Below, piece after piece: positions 47,203 to 58,563 of a stretch of 64,000 bases of DNA (position 1 is the first letter of the stretch; the number at the start of each line of letters is the position of its first letter). Made by a program: the position numbers and the translations under genes. Under the pieces are notes generated by a model. It was given only the letters and a program-made list of their open reading frames with translations, ran no database searches and was not told the origin of the DNA. Origin of the DNA: Microdochium bolleyi (taxonomy: Eukaryota; Ascomycota; Sordariomycetes; Xylariales; Microdochiaceae); contig KQ964263.1 in assembly GCA_001566295.1 (NCBI GenBank), forward strand, positions 1 to 64,000, given 5' to 3'.

Positions 47203-48413
47203 ATGGCGTTCATTACCACAAAAAACTACTTCCTCTCTTTGGCCGCTTTGGCCACCTTTCTGCTCTGGGGGATATCCCTCGCCAACGGCACTGTTACGCA
47301 GCTCATCATGGCGAGTTGGCACGGCGCGCTTGAGGACGGGACAGATTTCCATACGAAATACACCGGTCTCTTCCTCCTCGATTTCCCAATCTCTTTGCTC
47401 GTGGCTTTCTTTTACTTTGGGACCAACGGGCACGACCTCGCTTACCAGTACTTTCTCATCGACGCCTACTCGACCCTTCAGTCTGCCTTCGTGTGGCTCT
47501 ATGTCGAGAGCAACCGCAGGACTGAGAAGCCCCGAGCTGTGAACAAGTCAGTGCTTTCTCTTATTTTCGTGAAGGACTTGCGTTTTCTCAATGCTCACAA
47601 CTTCAAAGCCCAATTATCTGGGGTCTTCTATGGCAGTGCTTCGGCGCAGCCATTGCTCTGCCCCTGTATTTCTACAATCACCTGCACTGGCTTGGACACT
47701 CGCAGAACACGCAAGGGAGCAGTGTCCTAGCCACAACCACGGCTGCTTCTGCCGCAGCCATCCCCATCAGCTTCATCATTGGAGCGGTGGCGCCTGCCAT
47801 CATCGGCATGCTGCCCACCTGGCTCCCCCGTGCTTCTCAGGCCCATCAGATGGTTTTGGCGTTCTGGCAGCCCGATCCCGTGTGGGTGTCGATCACACAG
47901 GCAGTCTTCACGGCCTTGTTCGCGCACATCTTGTGGACGGGAAGTCGGACGACTCCATCAACTGCACAGAGAATAGCCAGAGGGAGGAGCGAAGCCTCGC
48001 GCTGGATCCGCGCCTCCTACGCCCTCGCAGCAGTTTCGTCCGCCACGGGCCACTCGTACGCAACCTACAAGGCCCTTTGGTCTGGCGAGCCCGGGGTGTC
48101 ATGGTGGCGCATGTACGTGCCCAAGGACCTCACTGGCATTCGCGAGGGGACGACGCTGGTTGATGGGCCGTGGCTGTTCCTGCAGTATGATCTGATCATT
48201 ATTGCTCTATCGAGCATCTCGTGGGCGTTCCTTCTCGTGAAGCAGCTCTTGGGGGCCCGGGAGGTGAGCACGGTGCGTCTTGCGCTGGTGTTTCTGCTGG
48301 GACACGTCATCATCGGGCCAGGCGCTACTGTATCTCTTGCTTTGTATTGGCGTGAGAGGAAACTTGAGCAGAACCGCCAGGTGGAGGATTTGCAAAAAAA
48401 ACGTGTATATTAG
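47203..48413 (+). CDS. Integral membrane cyclase, PaxA/AtmA/MacJ-like (paralogue 1)
   Basis: Two exons (47203-47546, 47609-48413), 382 residues, about eight membrane helices. Start taken at the ATG in the strong context CACCATGG; an in-frame ATG at 47107 would add 32 residues. Shared with the gene at 53664: TGLFLLDFPISLLVAFF early, IIWGLLWQCFGAAIALPLYF mid-protein, LAFWQPDPVWVS, and the C-terminal HVIIGPGATVSLALYWRE. The last matches the end of the PaxA/AtmA group, whose relative MacJ is reported as a membrane terpene cyclase working by protonation. Here the substrate is unknown. Its divergent pairing with the PKS says it acts in the same pathway. Confidence 0.75.
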
Positions 48414-49003
48414 TCCGAGATATTATGATGATTATCAATCAGACGTATTCTTCTGTGGGCAATCTTCTTAAGCGTCACATTGTGTAACAAAGCCTGGACA
48501 TAGATCGATTCTCTTGTCTCGTGAAAAAGAAAAGAACACCTATCACAGTACATCATTTTTCACCCATAATGTTTCCTACGTTTACATCGCCCTTGATGAT
48601 GATCGTCCGATAATGGGTCAAATCATGTAGCAATGCAACACGAGGCGCGCCAGATGCTGCCACCAGTGCCCAAAGAGGATTGCTATCAGTTATCAACCAC
48701 TCAGGGCTTTCGGGACCGGGCGGCCCCGCCAGTGGATCTGCCTACAAGCGTGCTCAGACACGAGTGTAACGTTCGGTCCGAAGGAGACCGCTGCGGCCGC
48801 TCGCTGACATCTCTGCAACTCGAGCTGTTGGTCGAAAATCTTTCGTTGTCAGCTTTCAACTCTCGCAGCATATCACTAACTTGTCTTCCATATAGAGCCT
48901 CCATGAGAAGGAAAATTCAAGAAGCGTCATTGGTCATGCAATTTCCTTAGCACATTCCACAGTTTCAAATCAATTTCTTGCGCTTGTGTCTGTTTCCTAG
49001 ACA
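48414..49003. other. Intergenic: promoter of the flavin monooxygenase gene
   Basis: 590 bp, no gene supported; CGGxCCG-like steps occur at about 48717 (GGGACCGGGCGGCCCC) and 48775, possible regulator sites. Confidence 0.4.
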
Positions 49004-50945
49004 ATGGATACTGTTCCTAGATACGATGTGGCCATCGTCGGCGCAGGTGAGTTCAACGGGCAACAATCCTCCGCACAACGACTTAAAACATTTACAATGT
49101 GCTAACTCTTCCCTCTCACTACAGGCTGGTACGGCCTTGTGGCCGCCCGCACGTACTTGCGTCTCAGACCCGACGTCAACATCATCATCCTGGACAACGA
49201 CTCGACGGTGGGCGGCGTGTGGAGCAAGAAGCGGCTGTACCCGAACCTCGTCGCGCAGGTCAAGCACGGGCTCTTCAACTACACGGACACGCCGATGCCG
49301 GGCCGGGGCCGTACCAAGAACGACATGGTGACGGGCGACATGATCCACAACTACCTGCAGACCTTTGCCGAGGACCACGACCTCGTGCGGCGCATCCGCT
49401 TCAACACTTTTGTCGATAAGGTCGAGCGCTGCCCCGATGGTGGTGGCCCGGGGGGCTGGCGGGTGCACTTCCACGACCCCCGTGGGGGTGGCCCCTCAGA
49501 CGACGACGATGACGACCGCGGCCGTGGCATGCTTGACGCCGATAAACTCATGGTCGCCACAGGCGTGACCTCGATCCCGCGGTACCCTGCGCTCGCGGGC
49601 GGGAACGACGGCAGCGTGCCCATTATCCACTCGCGTGACTTTGGCGAGAGCAACGCGTCGCTGCAGTCCGAGAAGGTGCGCGACGTGGTGGTGCTGGGGG
49701 CGGCCAAGTCGGCGTACGACGCCGTGTACCTGCTGCTGCGGATGGGCAAGCGCGTGACGTGGGTGATCCGGCCGCACGGGGCGGGCCCGCTGGCGATGCT
49801 GCCGTCCGAGGTGCTCGGGTGGTGGAACAGCATCGCGGTGGCGTCGACGCGGCTCATGACGTTTCTGAGCCCGTCGATCCTCAACGCCGACGGATGGCTC
49901 GCGTGGCTGCTGCTGCGCTCGTGGCCGGGCCGGCTGCTCGTCGCGCTCTTCTGGACCGTGCTCGACTGGCTCTCGGCCGCGCACGCGGGGTACGGCCGCG
50001 GGGACCACGTCGCGGGGCTGCGGCCCGAGATCAGCGGCAGGAGCGTCTTCTGGGCCAACTCGGGGCTGGGCGTCGTGACGCTGCCCGACTTCTGGCAGAC
50101 GCTGCACAACGGCGACGTGCACATTGTGCGCGAGGACCCGCACCGCGTCGCCGGCGGGCGGCTGCACTTTGCCTCGGGCGCTGAGCGCAGCGACGTGGCG
50201 GCGGACCGCATCGTGGCGTGCACGGGGTGGGGGGACCACTTTGCCATGTTCGACGGCGCGCTCAAGGCCGAGCTCGGGCTGCCGGCCGTGGCGGACCCCC
50301 GGGCCCCGGGCGCCGAGGCCCGGCTCCGTGCCGCGACAGACCCGCTGTGGGCCGCCGACGACGCCCGCGCCGCCTCCGCCGTCGCCGCCAAGCTGCCCCT
50401 GCTCGCCCGCGGCCCCGCGCTGCGCAACCCGGCCACCAACGAGGGCGCCGCCTGTGCCTGGCGCCTCTACCGCCGCGCCATCCCCTACCCGCTCGCCGTC
50501 CGCGGCGACCGCTCCCTCGCCATCATGGGCCAGATCCACACCGTCCAGACTCCGCTCGTCTCCGAGATGCAGAGCTTCTGGGCCATCCTCTACCTCCTCG
50601 GCGAGACCGGCCTCCCGCCCGCCCACGAGATGCGGCGCGAGATTGCCGAGTGGAACGCCTGGACCCGCATGCGCTACCTCAGCCAGGGCCGCAAGTTCCC
50701 CTACTCGCTCTACGACTTCCTGCCGGTGAGTCCAGGGTGCATGTTGATGTTGTTGCTGTTGTGACGCAAGTGGCTGACTCAAGACACAAATCTAGTACGT
50801 CGACTCGCTGTGCAAGGACCTCGGCATCAAGTCCCGCCGCAAGGGCAACCCGGTGTCGGAGCTCTTCTCGCCGTACAGGCCCGACGACTTCAACGGCTTC
50901 ATTGACGAGTACCTGGCTTCGCGCGGGGATCTGGAGAGCAAGTAA
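49004..50945 (+). CDS. FAD-dependent flavin-containing monooxygenase
   Basis: Three exons (49004-49046, 49125-50725, 50796-50945), 597 residues. The FAD-binding motif spans the first intron (DVAIVGAGWYGLVAA), followed by VGGVWSKKRLYPNL, which matches the GGxW segment of class B flavin monooxygenases. The NADPH-binding site is near residue 195 (VVVLGAAKSAYDA) and an ATG-type motif (VACTGWG) near 380. About residues 240-290 are strongly hydrophobic (LNADGWLAWLLLRSWPGRLL), suggesting membrane contact. Family members hydroxylate or carry out Baeyer-Villiger oxygenation on secondary metabolites. GC content is high. Convergent with the regulator gene. Confidence 0.85.
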
Positions 50946-51248
50946 ACACCCCATGTCGCGGCCGCCGAGAGCCCGAGGGCTGGACAGGTGCATGCGAGCC
51001 CGCACCGCAGGAGTCAGCTCGCGTAGATAGCGCGTAGATAGCAGAGGAACAAAGGAATGCGTCTATTGTGGATACGTCCTGCATGAACCTCGGGCAGCCC
51101 GGCCCGTCCCGCCGCCACCAACTCACACGCAACCCTGGTGCCCACGCTGCATGGCAAGCTGACTGCATGTGGTATTATGTACGCTAGGGTGTCTATCTGC
51201 CTGTCCCACCTATCCAAGCATGGCCAGCTGAGCCACGCCTGGTGTCTG
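50946..51248. other. 3' flanks of convergent genes
   Basis: About 300 bp between the monooxygenase and regulator stop codons. No gene supported. Confidence 0.5.
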
Positions 51249-53090
51249 CTAGGATGCAGACGCAAATATTCGCTTCTCCTCAGCCTTGGCGAGAGCCACA
51301 ACCTGCTCCAAACTGCCGTCCGAGCCAAGATCTATTGTGCAGGGACTCAACGATGTGACGGAAGAGACGAGCCCGTCAAAGACGGGTGGCAAGCTGATCA
51401 GGAACTGGACGGCAAAATACCACTCTGGGACCTGTGGGAGCGCCGTGATGCATTGCATGTCTGCCCGCAGCTCCTGGATGCGGCAAGCAAGCCGCTCAAT
51501 GCCGCCCACACTCGCCTCCCCGGAAAGGTTCCGCAATCGCTTGATCGCATCCAGCAGAGCCTGCTCCTTGGACACTTTGCACTCGCGCTCCAATGTCAAC
51601 CACACCTCCCGCGCACACTCTATATTTTCGATACGTGCTTGCAGGTCGTCCGCGAGGCTGCCCTCAATGGCCCCGAGAGCGAGCTCTCGCTTGTTGAGCC
51701 AGTATGTCATGTCGTCGTTGTGCCGCTGCTTGCTTGTGGGCGAGGCATCGGGCCGAGGCGTGCTTGGCCGCTCGCACACACCTGTCATCATGTCCCACAC
51801 ACCCTCCTTGCGCGCCGCTGCTCGTATTGCCCTCACCCAGCTGCTGTAGTTCTCAGGGCCCGTGAGAGTCGGGAGGGCCTGAAAGGAAGCCCCGGTGCCG
51901 ATCTTGCGACGCATGGAGCTGCTGCACTGGTTCAAGACGGGAGATGATGTCCGCATTGGGCTTGTATTGGGTGTAACACTGGTTGAGTTTGTGTATTGTG
52001 CTGAGCCGGTTGCTGTCTCCGAGCTCTGACTCATCGCTCTGCTGCCGGACTGACGAGATCGGCTGTCTTGTGACCCTGGCCCCGCAGGTTGGCTTCGTGA
52101 TGTGACTGTATTTGGAGTCGAGCCCTGCCTCCTGTTGTCGTTGTTGTTGTTGTTGTCGTGGGTGGGTGCTGCTTGGTCGAACCGGTCGTTATCGCATGGC
52201 CACCAGTCATCCTGGTCGGCACTGACCCGCCGCCGCTTCTCTGCTGGGGCTGCAGGAGATATTGGGAATTGCTGAGGATGCGAAATGACGCTATCTGACG
52301 GGCCCGTGGTAGTGTGGCTGTTGTTCAGCCCACCACTGGCACTGGGGTCGAAGTGAAACCCAAAATTGAGTCCGCCAAAAAGTGGTAGGGGCTGATGAGC
52401 GCTTTCAAAGGCGGAGGACTGTGATCCGAAAGGCGTGTCCGAATGATCGCGGAAACCAAAATGGGCAGACTGGGAGGGCACCGCCCCCAGTTGGTTGTTG
52501 GAATCGCTCTCGTGCACGGCGGCAGGGGCTGAGCTGGCCGGTGGCTGGAAGGAGCTGTTAAAGTCAAAGTTGAGGTCCGAGGTGCCGGGCCTGCCAGAAG
52601 CTGGGTTGGCGCTGCCTGCTCCTGTCGGGAGCAGCCTCTTGTTCATGCCGTCAAGGGCTATGGCGAAGTCGGAGTTGGCTGCTGCCTGGAACGGGCTGCC
52701 AAAGGGGAAGGCCAGCTCTGGCGAGACGCCGCTTGGGGTTGTCTGTGCAGTGCTCGCGGGGGGCAAGCTCGACCATGGCAAGGCGGCGGCACTGTTGACG
52801 GTGGACGTGGCGGTAACGGCGGCCTCGGCCTGCAGGATTCTCCTGTTCATGCCCTCGAGCATGACGGCAAAGTCGGCTTTGCTGTATCGCTTGGCCGCAG
52901 GGGCATAGTAGCACTCGTGGCCATGGCGGGCACAGCCTCGACACTTTGGCTGGGCGCCGTCACATCTGATTTTCCTGTCGCGCTGTTGCCCAACATGGTT
53001 AGAACTGAGAAGAGAGCGCGGTCGGGAGGGTTGCGTCTGGTGGCGGCTCACACACTGGGTGCACGCCTTGTGGCGGCCGGATAGTATCAT
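51249..53090 (-). CDS. Zn2Cys6 regulator with a C-terminal gag-like domain
   Basis: Two exons (53090-53052, 52982-51249) with a 69-bp in-frame intron, 590 residues. Splicing gives an exact CX2CX6CX6CX2CX6C zinc cluster at residues 10-37. The middle is Ser/Gln/Asn-rich with an internal duplication (DFAVMLEGMNRRIL near 50-64; DFAIALDGMNKRLL near 118-132) and a basic patch EKRRRV. Instead of the usual fungal transcription-factor domain, residues about 385-590 read like the gag segment of Ty1/Copia retrotransposons (UBN2 type): ENYSSWVRAIRAAARKEGVWDMM, YWLNKRELALGAIEGSL, then AREVWLTLERECK and LLDAIKRLRNL. There is no CCHC knuckle, protease or polymerase. Position makes it the likely cluster regulator. 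The zinc cluster is certain; the gag relation is by eye. Confidence 0.82.
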   Translation of the reverse strand: MILSGRHKACTQCVSRHQTQPSRPRSLLSSNHVGQQRDRKIRCDGAQPKCRGCARHGHECYYAPAAKRYSKADFAVMLEGMNRRILQAEAAVTATSTVNSAAALPWSSLPPASTAQTTPSGVSPELAFPFGSPFQAAANSDFAIALDGMNKRLLPTGAGSANPASGRPGTSDLNFDFNSSFQPPASSAPAAVHESDSNNQLGAVPSQSAHFGFRDHSDTPFGSQSSAFESAHQPLPLFGGLNFGFHFDPSASGGLNNSHTTTGPSDSVISHPQQFPISPAAPAEKRRRVSADQDDWWPCDNDRFDQAAPTHDNNNNNDNRRQGSTPNTVTSRSQPAGPGSQDSRSRQSGSRAMSQSSETATGSAQYTNSTSVTPNTSPMRTSSPVLNQCSSSMRRKIGTGASFQALPTLTGPENYSSWVRAIRAAARKEGVWDMMTGVCERPSTPRPDASPTSKQRHNDDMTYWLNKRELALGAIEGSLADDLQARIENIECAREVWLTLERECKVSKEQALLDAIKRLRNLSGEASVGGIERLACRIQELRADMQCITALPQVPEWYFAVQFLISLPPVFDGLVSSVTSLSPCTIDLGSDGSLEQVVALAKAEEKRIFASAS

Positions 53091-53663
53091 GGTGATTGAG
53101 GCACGGACGATGTGTGGCGGCAGGATGGCTTCATGCGTAGGGAGATGAGGACGGCTCCTGGGTGGTGGCGTTTAGGGCTAGTTGAAGGGCCCAAGATGTA
53201 TCGCTGGAGGTTGACGTTGACGTTGCGCCTGCACGTGTCGCGCTGGCGGGGCAGGCACGGCTGGGCAGGGGCTTACATCAGCAGCGTGCAGTCCAGGGCT
53301 GAAGGAGTGGGGGTCTGAGGGGTCTTGCCCCGGGTAACTGAAGTCGGGTGGCCCGTGTTGCGCGCCAGTGCTGGTGGGGCCGCCCAACGGTCGCGCCTTC
53401 CCTTGCTGCAGGTGTGTTTCCATGGATGCCAGATTCACGACTCTCGTCTTGGGATGCGTGCGCGGCGAGTCAATCTCATCTTGTCTCATCTTATCTTTTG
53501 CCGATGTCTGTCCCTACTCGTGATTGCCTATCTCGCCTTGTGCCGCCTGTCTCTCTCAGTAAGGCGCGGACGTCGCATTGGCCGCCCCCGGTCTCCTCCC
53601 CCCTCTTCAGCCCAGCTCCGTCGGATCCCAGAGCCAGTCCCCACGCTCCAACCATCCACGCAC
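53091..53663. other. Promoter of the gag-like regulator
   Basis: About 570 bp upstream of the regulator ATG and downstream of paralogue 2. No gene supported; a GGGGCCGCCC step lies near 53377. Confidence 0.4.
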
Positions 53664-54926
53664 TCACTCCGTCTTGCGACTGCCCTTAGCCAGCGCCTCC
53701 TCGTCATCGGCCCACCGCACAAGCAGTGCGGCACTACCGGGGCCCAGCGCCACTGCCGCAGCCACGACCAGGACCGCACCCTGGGCACGCCACCCGCTCG
53801 TGCATGCTCGCGATGTCGACTCGGTAGTTACCTGCACAAGCAGCGCCGTGAACCCCACCAGAGAATCCCACTGCATGAACTGCAGGATCCCCGGCCCCAG
53901 CGACGCGGTGGTGGCGTGCGATAGCGGAAGCCGCCAGAGCGTGCCGGCCTGCACGGCTGCGATTCCGGCAGGACTGAACAGCTGCGGGAACAGCCAAGCC
54001 GATGCTGTCAGCACGATAAGGCCCAGGTGCGATGCCACCGTGATGAACAGGGCCAGTGCGTACGCCCGTCTCGAGGCCCTGCTGGCGACAACCCTCTCGT
54101 CTTCCTCCTGGCCGCCTGCGTCGCCCGCCACCCTGTCAGCCCATAACGGGACGAGCCGCTCGAGTGCCGTCTGACTCGCGCCAACAACCAGGGGGAACAT
54201 GTTCCACAGCGCGATAAGCGCCTGGTGCAGGTGGCTTGACACGAGCGCACGCGGCCCCTCCCCGGGCAGCGCCATCAACACGACGGTGGCCAGGTATCCT
54301 ACCACGATGGAAACAGGCAATGTCTGCATCAATCCGAGGCAGGGCTTAGCTTGACCCACCAGATCTACCCCTCCTCTGCTTATCAAGAAATACAAAGGGC
54401 CCGTGACGGCGATCCCCGTCAGCTGAAAGAGGAGCAGCCAGAGAGTGGCGCTGAACCCCGGTGTCATGCAGATCATGTCAGTCTCTAGCGCCTTCTATTT
54501 TCTGTTTCCCTCCCGGGGATGACCGGAACGGACAAGGGGGAGAGCAAGGGTGCATGCGAACCTCGTACGCCACGAGAACTTGGGCCCAGATCGGTAACAG
54601 TCGAGGTATAAGATGGTGATCACAGCAGTGTGCTGCCCAGCAAACCAGAGCCCAAACACGCTGGTCGGAGGATAGGACCCGTCGACGGCATTGCAGAAGA
54701 ACAGGATCAGTATATCGAGGAGATAGTCGAACGGCCAGTAGATGCCCGTCAAGGTGGTGCTCAGGGCGAGGTCAGTCCCGGGCAGCACGCCGCTGACGTG
54801 AAGGGCGTGAAAGATGCTTGCGAGGGTTCCATTGAGCAAGGACCTCACCCAGGTGCCGTAGAAGCCCACAATGGTCCATGCCTGCATGAAACCGCGCAGC
54901 GCTTGGTTATCAGCAGCTGACGCCAT
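53664..54926 (-). CDS. Integral membrane cyclase, PaxA/AtmA/MacJ-like (paralogue 2)
   Basis: Two exons (54926-54569, 54484-53664), 392 residues, about eight membrane helices. Landmarks parallel those of the gene at 47203: LTGIYWPFDYLLDILILFF, FSATLWLLLFQLTGIAVTGP ending in LYF, LQFMQWDSLVGF and the C-terminal VALGPGSAALLVRWADDE. The two proteins differ widely, so the duplication is old or they were recruited separately. A TATAAAG on the minus strand near 55111 is about 190 bp upstream. Known relatives are membrane terpene cyclases or accessory proteins of indole-diterpene and meroterpenoid pathways. Whether both copies are catalysts is unknown. Confidence 0.75.
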
Positions 54927-55620
54927 CTCGGGAGGCTGTGTGTGGCGTGTGAGTGACTGGGTTGGGACACCCGGATTTGTTTCGAGGGTGGTAGTGGCCG
55001 CGTTGGAGCCTGCAGGACCGGGGTTGTTGATTGTCAGGGAGACAAAGGAGAGTCAGTACTCGCATTTGATACAGCCAGATCGTCGTATGGCCTGGATAGC
55101 AGTTCAACTTCTTTATAGGCCATGTCGATCAACAACCGCTCAGCTGATTGGCTGTGGAACCGACATGCGCAGTACCGGGCGCCCTCGGGCCGCCGGTGTC
55201 CGTGCTTCGATGGGGCTCCGGGGTTCTCCAAGCGGTTCGATAGACTGACCACGATACGCGACGTGCAATGCTCCGAGGCCATACTACCATCCTGACTTTA
55301 AGGTTGATTGGCCGGTGTTACGGCGAGTTTCACTGGGTGTGGACCCTCGTGTGATATCGGCAATTCTCGATAAAGGAGAGTTTCGATTTGTTCGAGCTCT
55401 ATACGCCACCGAACCAAGCTTTTCTGCAGCGGATGATATGTGACGATGGAAACAGCATGTATATGGCGAAATCATGGGATAGGCAATATGGTCTCCATTC
55501 TCCTAATATCATGTGATCTCGTTCAAATTCACTACTGGACTATCTCAGTGACAGTGGCTATCACACGATCGGGTAAGGTCATATAGATGTGTACGTATTA
55601 TTCATGAGATTGGTGTCATT
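54927..55620. other. Promoter of membrane cyclase 2 and 3' flank of FAD epoxidase
   Basis: About 700 bp without a supported gene; TATAAAG (minus strand) near 55111 is the only element noted. Confidence 0.45.
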
Positions 55621-57341
55621 CTACTGGCTATAAACTAGATGCAGTCCCTTGTACAGGATCAACAACAGAGACGGCACAACAATCGCACCACTGAAGACAG
55701 GGCCTTTCCAGTGCGATACCGAGCTGCTGCTCTTGCTCCGTGCAACCACCTTGTCTGGCGCGTCCTCGTGCTCCTTCCAGGTGATCCTCCCGGGCCTGGG
55801 TTTGATAGGCACAAAGTCGAGCTTCTCGGCGTCGCGTATGACTTCGCCAATCTGCTGACCCAGCGCGGTCCTGCTCTGGTAGGGCAGCACGTAGAGCGCC
55901 GTGGCCTTCATCGCGAACCCGTCCCACGCCTGCACGCGCGTGATGAGGTTCGAGAACTCGACAATCTTGCGCATGCGCGGTATGCGCCGGTCCTGATACT
56001 CCTGGAAGACCTTTGTCAAGGTCGCCCGGGACGGCTTGGCGCTGTTGGGATGCGCAGCGAGCGTCCTGTGCAGGAGGTTGGTGAGGAGGGCCATGCTCTC
56101 CATGCCCGAGTTGCCTCCCAGGGCGATGTTTGGGGTGACCTGGAGGGCAACATAGCTTCGAGTCAGCTTACAATGCAACAAAGTACCCTTGTCCTTGGAA
56201 TGGAGCATGGCGGGACTAACCTTGTGGCATGCGTCGCCAACGAGCACAGTCCGGTTGAAGAACCACCGCGTCAACACGCCTTCCTCAATGTCTACCATTG
56301 TTGCGCGGTGCCGCCTCCTCCAGATGTCTCCAAATACGACGTTCTCGGAGACGGGCCGGTCCATGATCCGGGCAGCGGCATCGTCAGCGTCTTTCTGCGT
56401 CCACCGCGGTCGTGTGTACTGCGAGTACGGCTTGTCGACGCGGAAGAAGACAAAGAAAAAGGTCCTATGCGGCTGCGTGCCAATCAAGAAGGAGTAGCCC
56501 TCGTTGTGGACAGCCGACAGCTCGCTTCGCAGAGCTGGCTCGCGCGGACCCATGCCAAGGAGGCAGGTCCAGGATGTCATCATAGCTAAGAACGTATCAG
56601 CGGCGAAAGTTCTCTGGATAAAATTACCGCAAAGAGACTTGAGAATGTGAGCTCCTTACTTTTCTTCTCCGAGATGGAGATCAGACCAGGGCTGATGGTG
56701 TCTGCCTGATCCCACATGTGTTGCCTCACCAAGCTGTGGATGCCATCACACCCGATGAGCACGTCGCCTTCCTCCCTTGAGCCGTCACTGAGGAGCACCG
56801 AGACACCATCGTGTGACTCGAGCACTTCGACCACCTTCTTTCCAGTCACAATCTTTGACTTGTCAGGCAGCTGATCGTACAAGGACTGGAGGAACTCTCG
56901 ACGCTCAAAGAAGAGGAGCTCATAAGCGTGGCTGTCTTACCGTCAGCAAGGGTTCTCATTGGACACACAGGGTTCAATTGCCTACTTTTTCCTGATCTCG
57001 CCCCAGTAGTCGTTCTCCAGCACCTCGGAGCCGTCGGGTCTTCGGTGGACGAGCCGCTCCATGGGTGTGCTCAACTTCTGCAACTCTTCCAGTAAACCGA
57101 GCTGCTCGAGAATCCTTGAGCCATGAGGATAGATAGCAATGCTCGCACCGGTCGCAGGTGCGGGGTCACTATTCCTCTCAATGACGATGTGGTCGATGCC
57201 GGCCTTGCTCAGCATGTGTGAAGCTGTAAGGCCGGTCACGCCGCCACCGGCGACGATGACTTTGAATCCCTTGGGGGGACTCTGCACGTTGGGGCCGCGC
57301 AGGCTCGTGGCCGAGCCCTTCTCATGGCTGATATCGCCCAT
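55621..57341 (-). CDS. Membrane-anchored FAD monooxygenase / epoxidase, PaxM-like
   Basis: Four exons (57341-56986, 56931-56660, 56585-56221, 56139-55621), 503 residues. Dinucleotide-binding motif VIVAGGGVTGLTASHMLSKAG at about 24-43, ASIAIYPHGSRIL, the DG motif DVLIGCDGIHSLVR, and the second FAD site GDACHK joined over the 81-bp last intron to VTPNIALGGNSGMES. The C-terminus ends in a hydrophobic segment (FSGAIVVPSLLLILYKGLHL), a membrane anchor as in PaxM-type enzymes. These epoxidise a terminal alkene of a prenyl chain or, in polyene pathways, of a polyketide, handing an epoxide to a membrane cyclase. A TATATAG at 57424-57430 lies about 85 bp before the ATG. Divergent from the DUF3237 gene. 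Confidence 0.88.
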
Positions 57342-57906
57342 CTTGACGTTAATAAGGATCGATACGTCAAGCAAAAGTACTGGAATGCGCACGATCAGGG
57401 CTTAAAATATGGGTGGGAAGCAACTATATACTCTTTTCTCCTGTCGGCCTTCCTACGCAAAACATGTGAGAAGGGGTTCAGGATGCCGACTCGCGAGCAT
57501 CAAACCGCCATTCATGCAGCCTTCTCCGAAATTCTGACGAGAATGTGTAGCGCTTATTCGATAGGGAGATACAGGGCCGATCGGTGCTGCATCAACTCGC
57601 AGTGCTCTGGAGATCCGGGGCCTGCGGGCCGCGCCGGACCGATAATAGCCGGAATATTAACAACTCCGGGCCCCTGTCACAGATCATGGTGCAGTACGGT
57701 CCGCGCGCATCGCTGAGAGCAGCGATATCGCCGTTGCGAGACGACACTTTGACCTAGGTCTGCTGTGGATATCATGAAAACCTTGGTCTTGAAGCAGGCA
57801 TAAAAGGCCATTAGGACCGTCTGTCCTGTGTTGGGGCTGTAGGTTAGCGACCACAAAGCACACCACACAACACGACACAGCTCCACTCAAATCGAATCCT
57901 TCCAAG
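57342..57906. promoter_or_regulatory. Divergent promoter of FAD epoxidase and DUF3237 genes
   Basis: 565 bp between divergent ATGs. TATATAG (minus strand) at 57424-57430 serves the epoxidase side. A GC-rich patch at about 57609-57637 (GATCCGGGGCCTGCGGGCC then GCGCCGGACCG) carries several CGG/CCG triplets and may bind the cluster regulator. Confidence 0.45.
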
Positions 57907-58563
57907 ATGATCGCCAAGGCTGACCCGAATTTCGCGGCCCTCGAGCCTGCGATCAAGGTCACCATCAACGTGGGCAGCTTCCACGACCTGGGTGTGACGC
58001 ACACAGGCTCCAGGCTCAATGTTATAGTGAGACCCGTCCGCCCCTAATTGCAAGGCGACGCAATAAGAAACACTGACCGGCTGTCTGTCTTTGCGCGCTC
58101 TCCAGGAGAGCACGGGTGGTGTCATTGAGACCATCCCGGGCTTCGAGCCCGCGTTTAAGGCCACCTACAAGTTCGGCGGCGACTGGCTGGCATTTGACCC
58201 TTCCGGCGAGTATGCACGGCTCAACCTGCAAGCTGTCGCTCACACGGATGAGGGGGCGGTCCTGTCCACCAACCTGAGTGGCATAATTACCATGGCAGAC
58301 GACGTGAAGAAGATCTTCATGAATGCTCCGGACAAGGCAACGGTGCCGTATGGACGCTCCTGTAAGTCACCTCTGGCTGCATTCCGGAGGCGATTCCACT
58401 AACACAGGGATCAGCTGGGGCCTGGACCTTCATCACTTCTGACCCCAAGCTCAAGGTCTTGGAAGACAGCCAGTTCGTAGGTGTTGGCCGCCTGAAGGTC
58501 ACGGAAGATGGCAACTTGGTCGTCGAGAACAATGTCTCCAAGGTGGTCAAGTTGGACGAGTAG
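57907..58563 (+). CDS. DUF3237-family small beta-barrel protein
   Basis: Three exons (57907-58026, 58106-58361, 58415-58563), 174 residues. The pattern TGGVIETIPGF, FGGDWLAFDPSGEYARLNLQ, AHTDEGAVLSTNLSGII and the closing FVGVGRLKV match the DUF3237 family, whose members are compact beta-barrels of unknown reaction. They appear in polyketide and degradation pathways and may act as binding or isomerising proteins; that is inference. No signal peptide, so cytosolic. The BAHD gene follows in the same direction 220 bp downstream. Confidence 0.75.

Noticed and set aside
49496..50782. Open frame of 428 codons on the minus strand
   Set aside because: Antisense shadow of the GC-rich flavin monooxygenase; its Arg/Gly/Pro/His-rich content has no family pattern.
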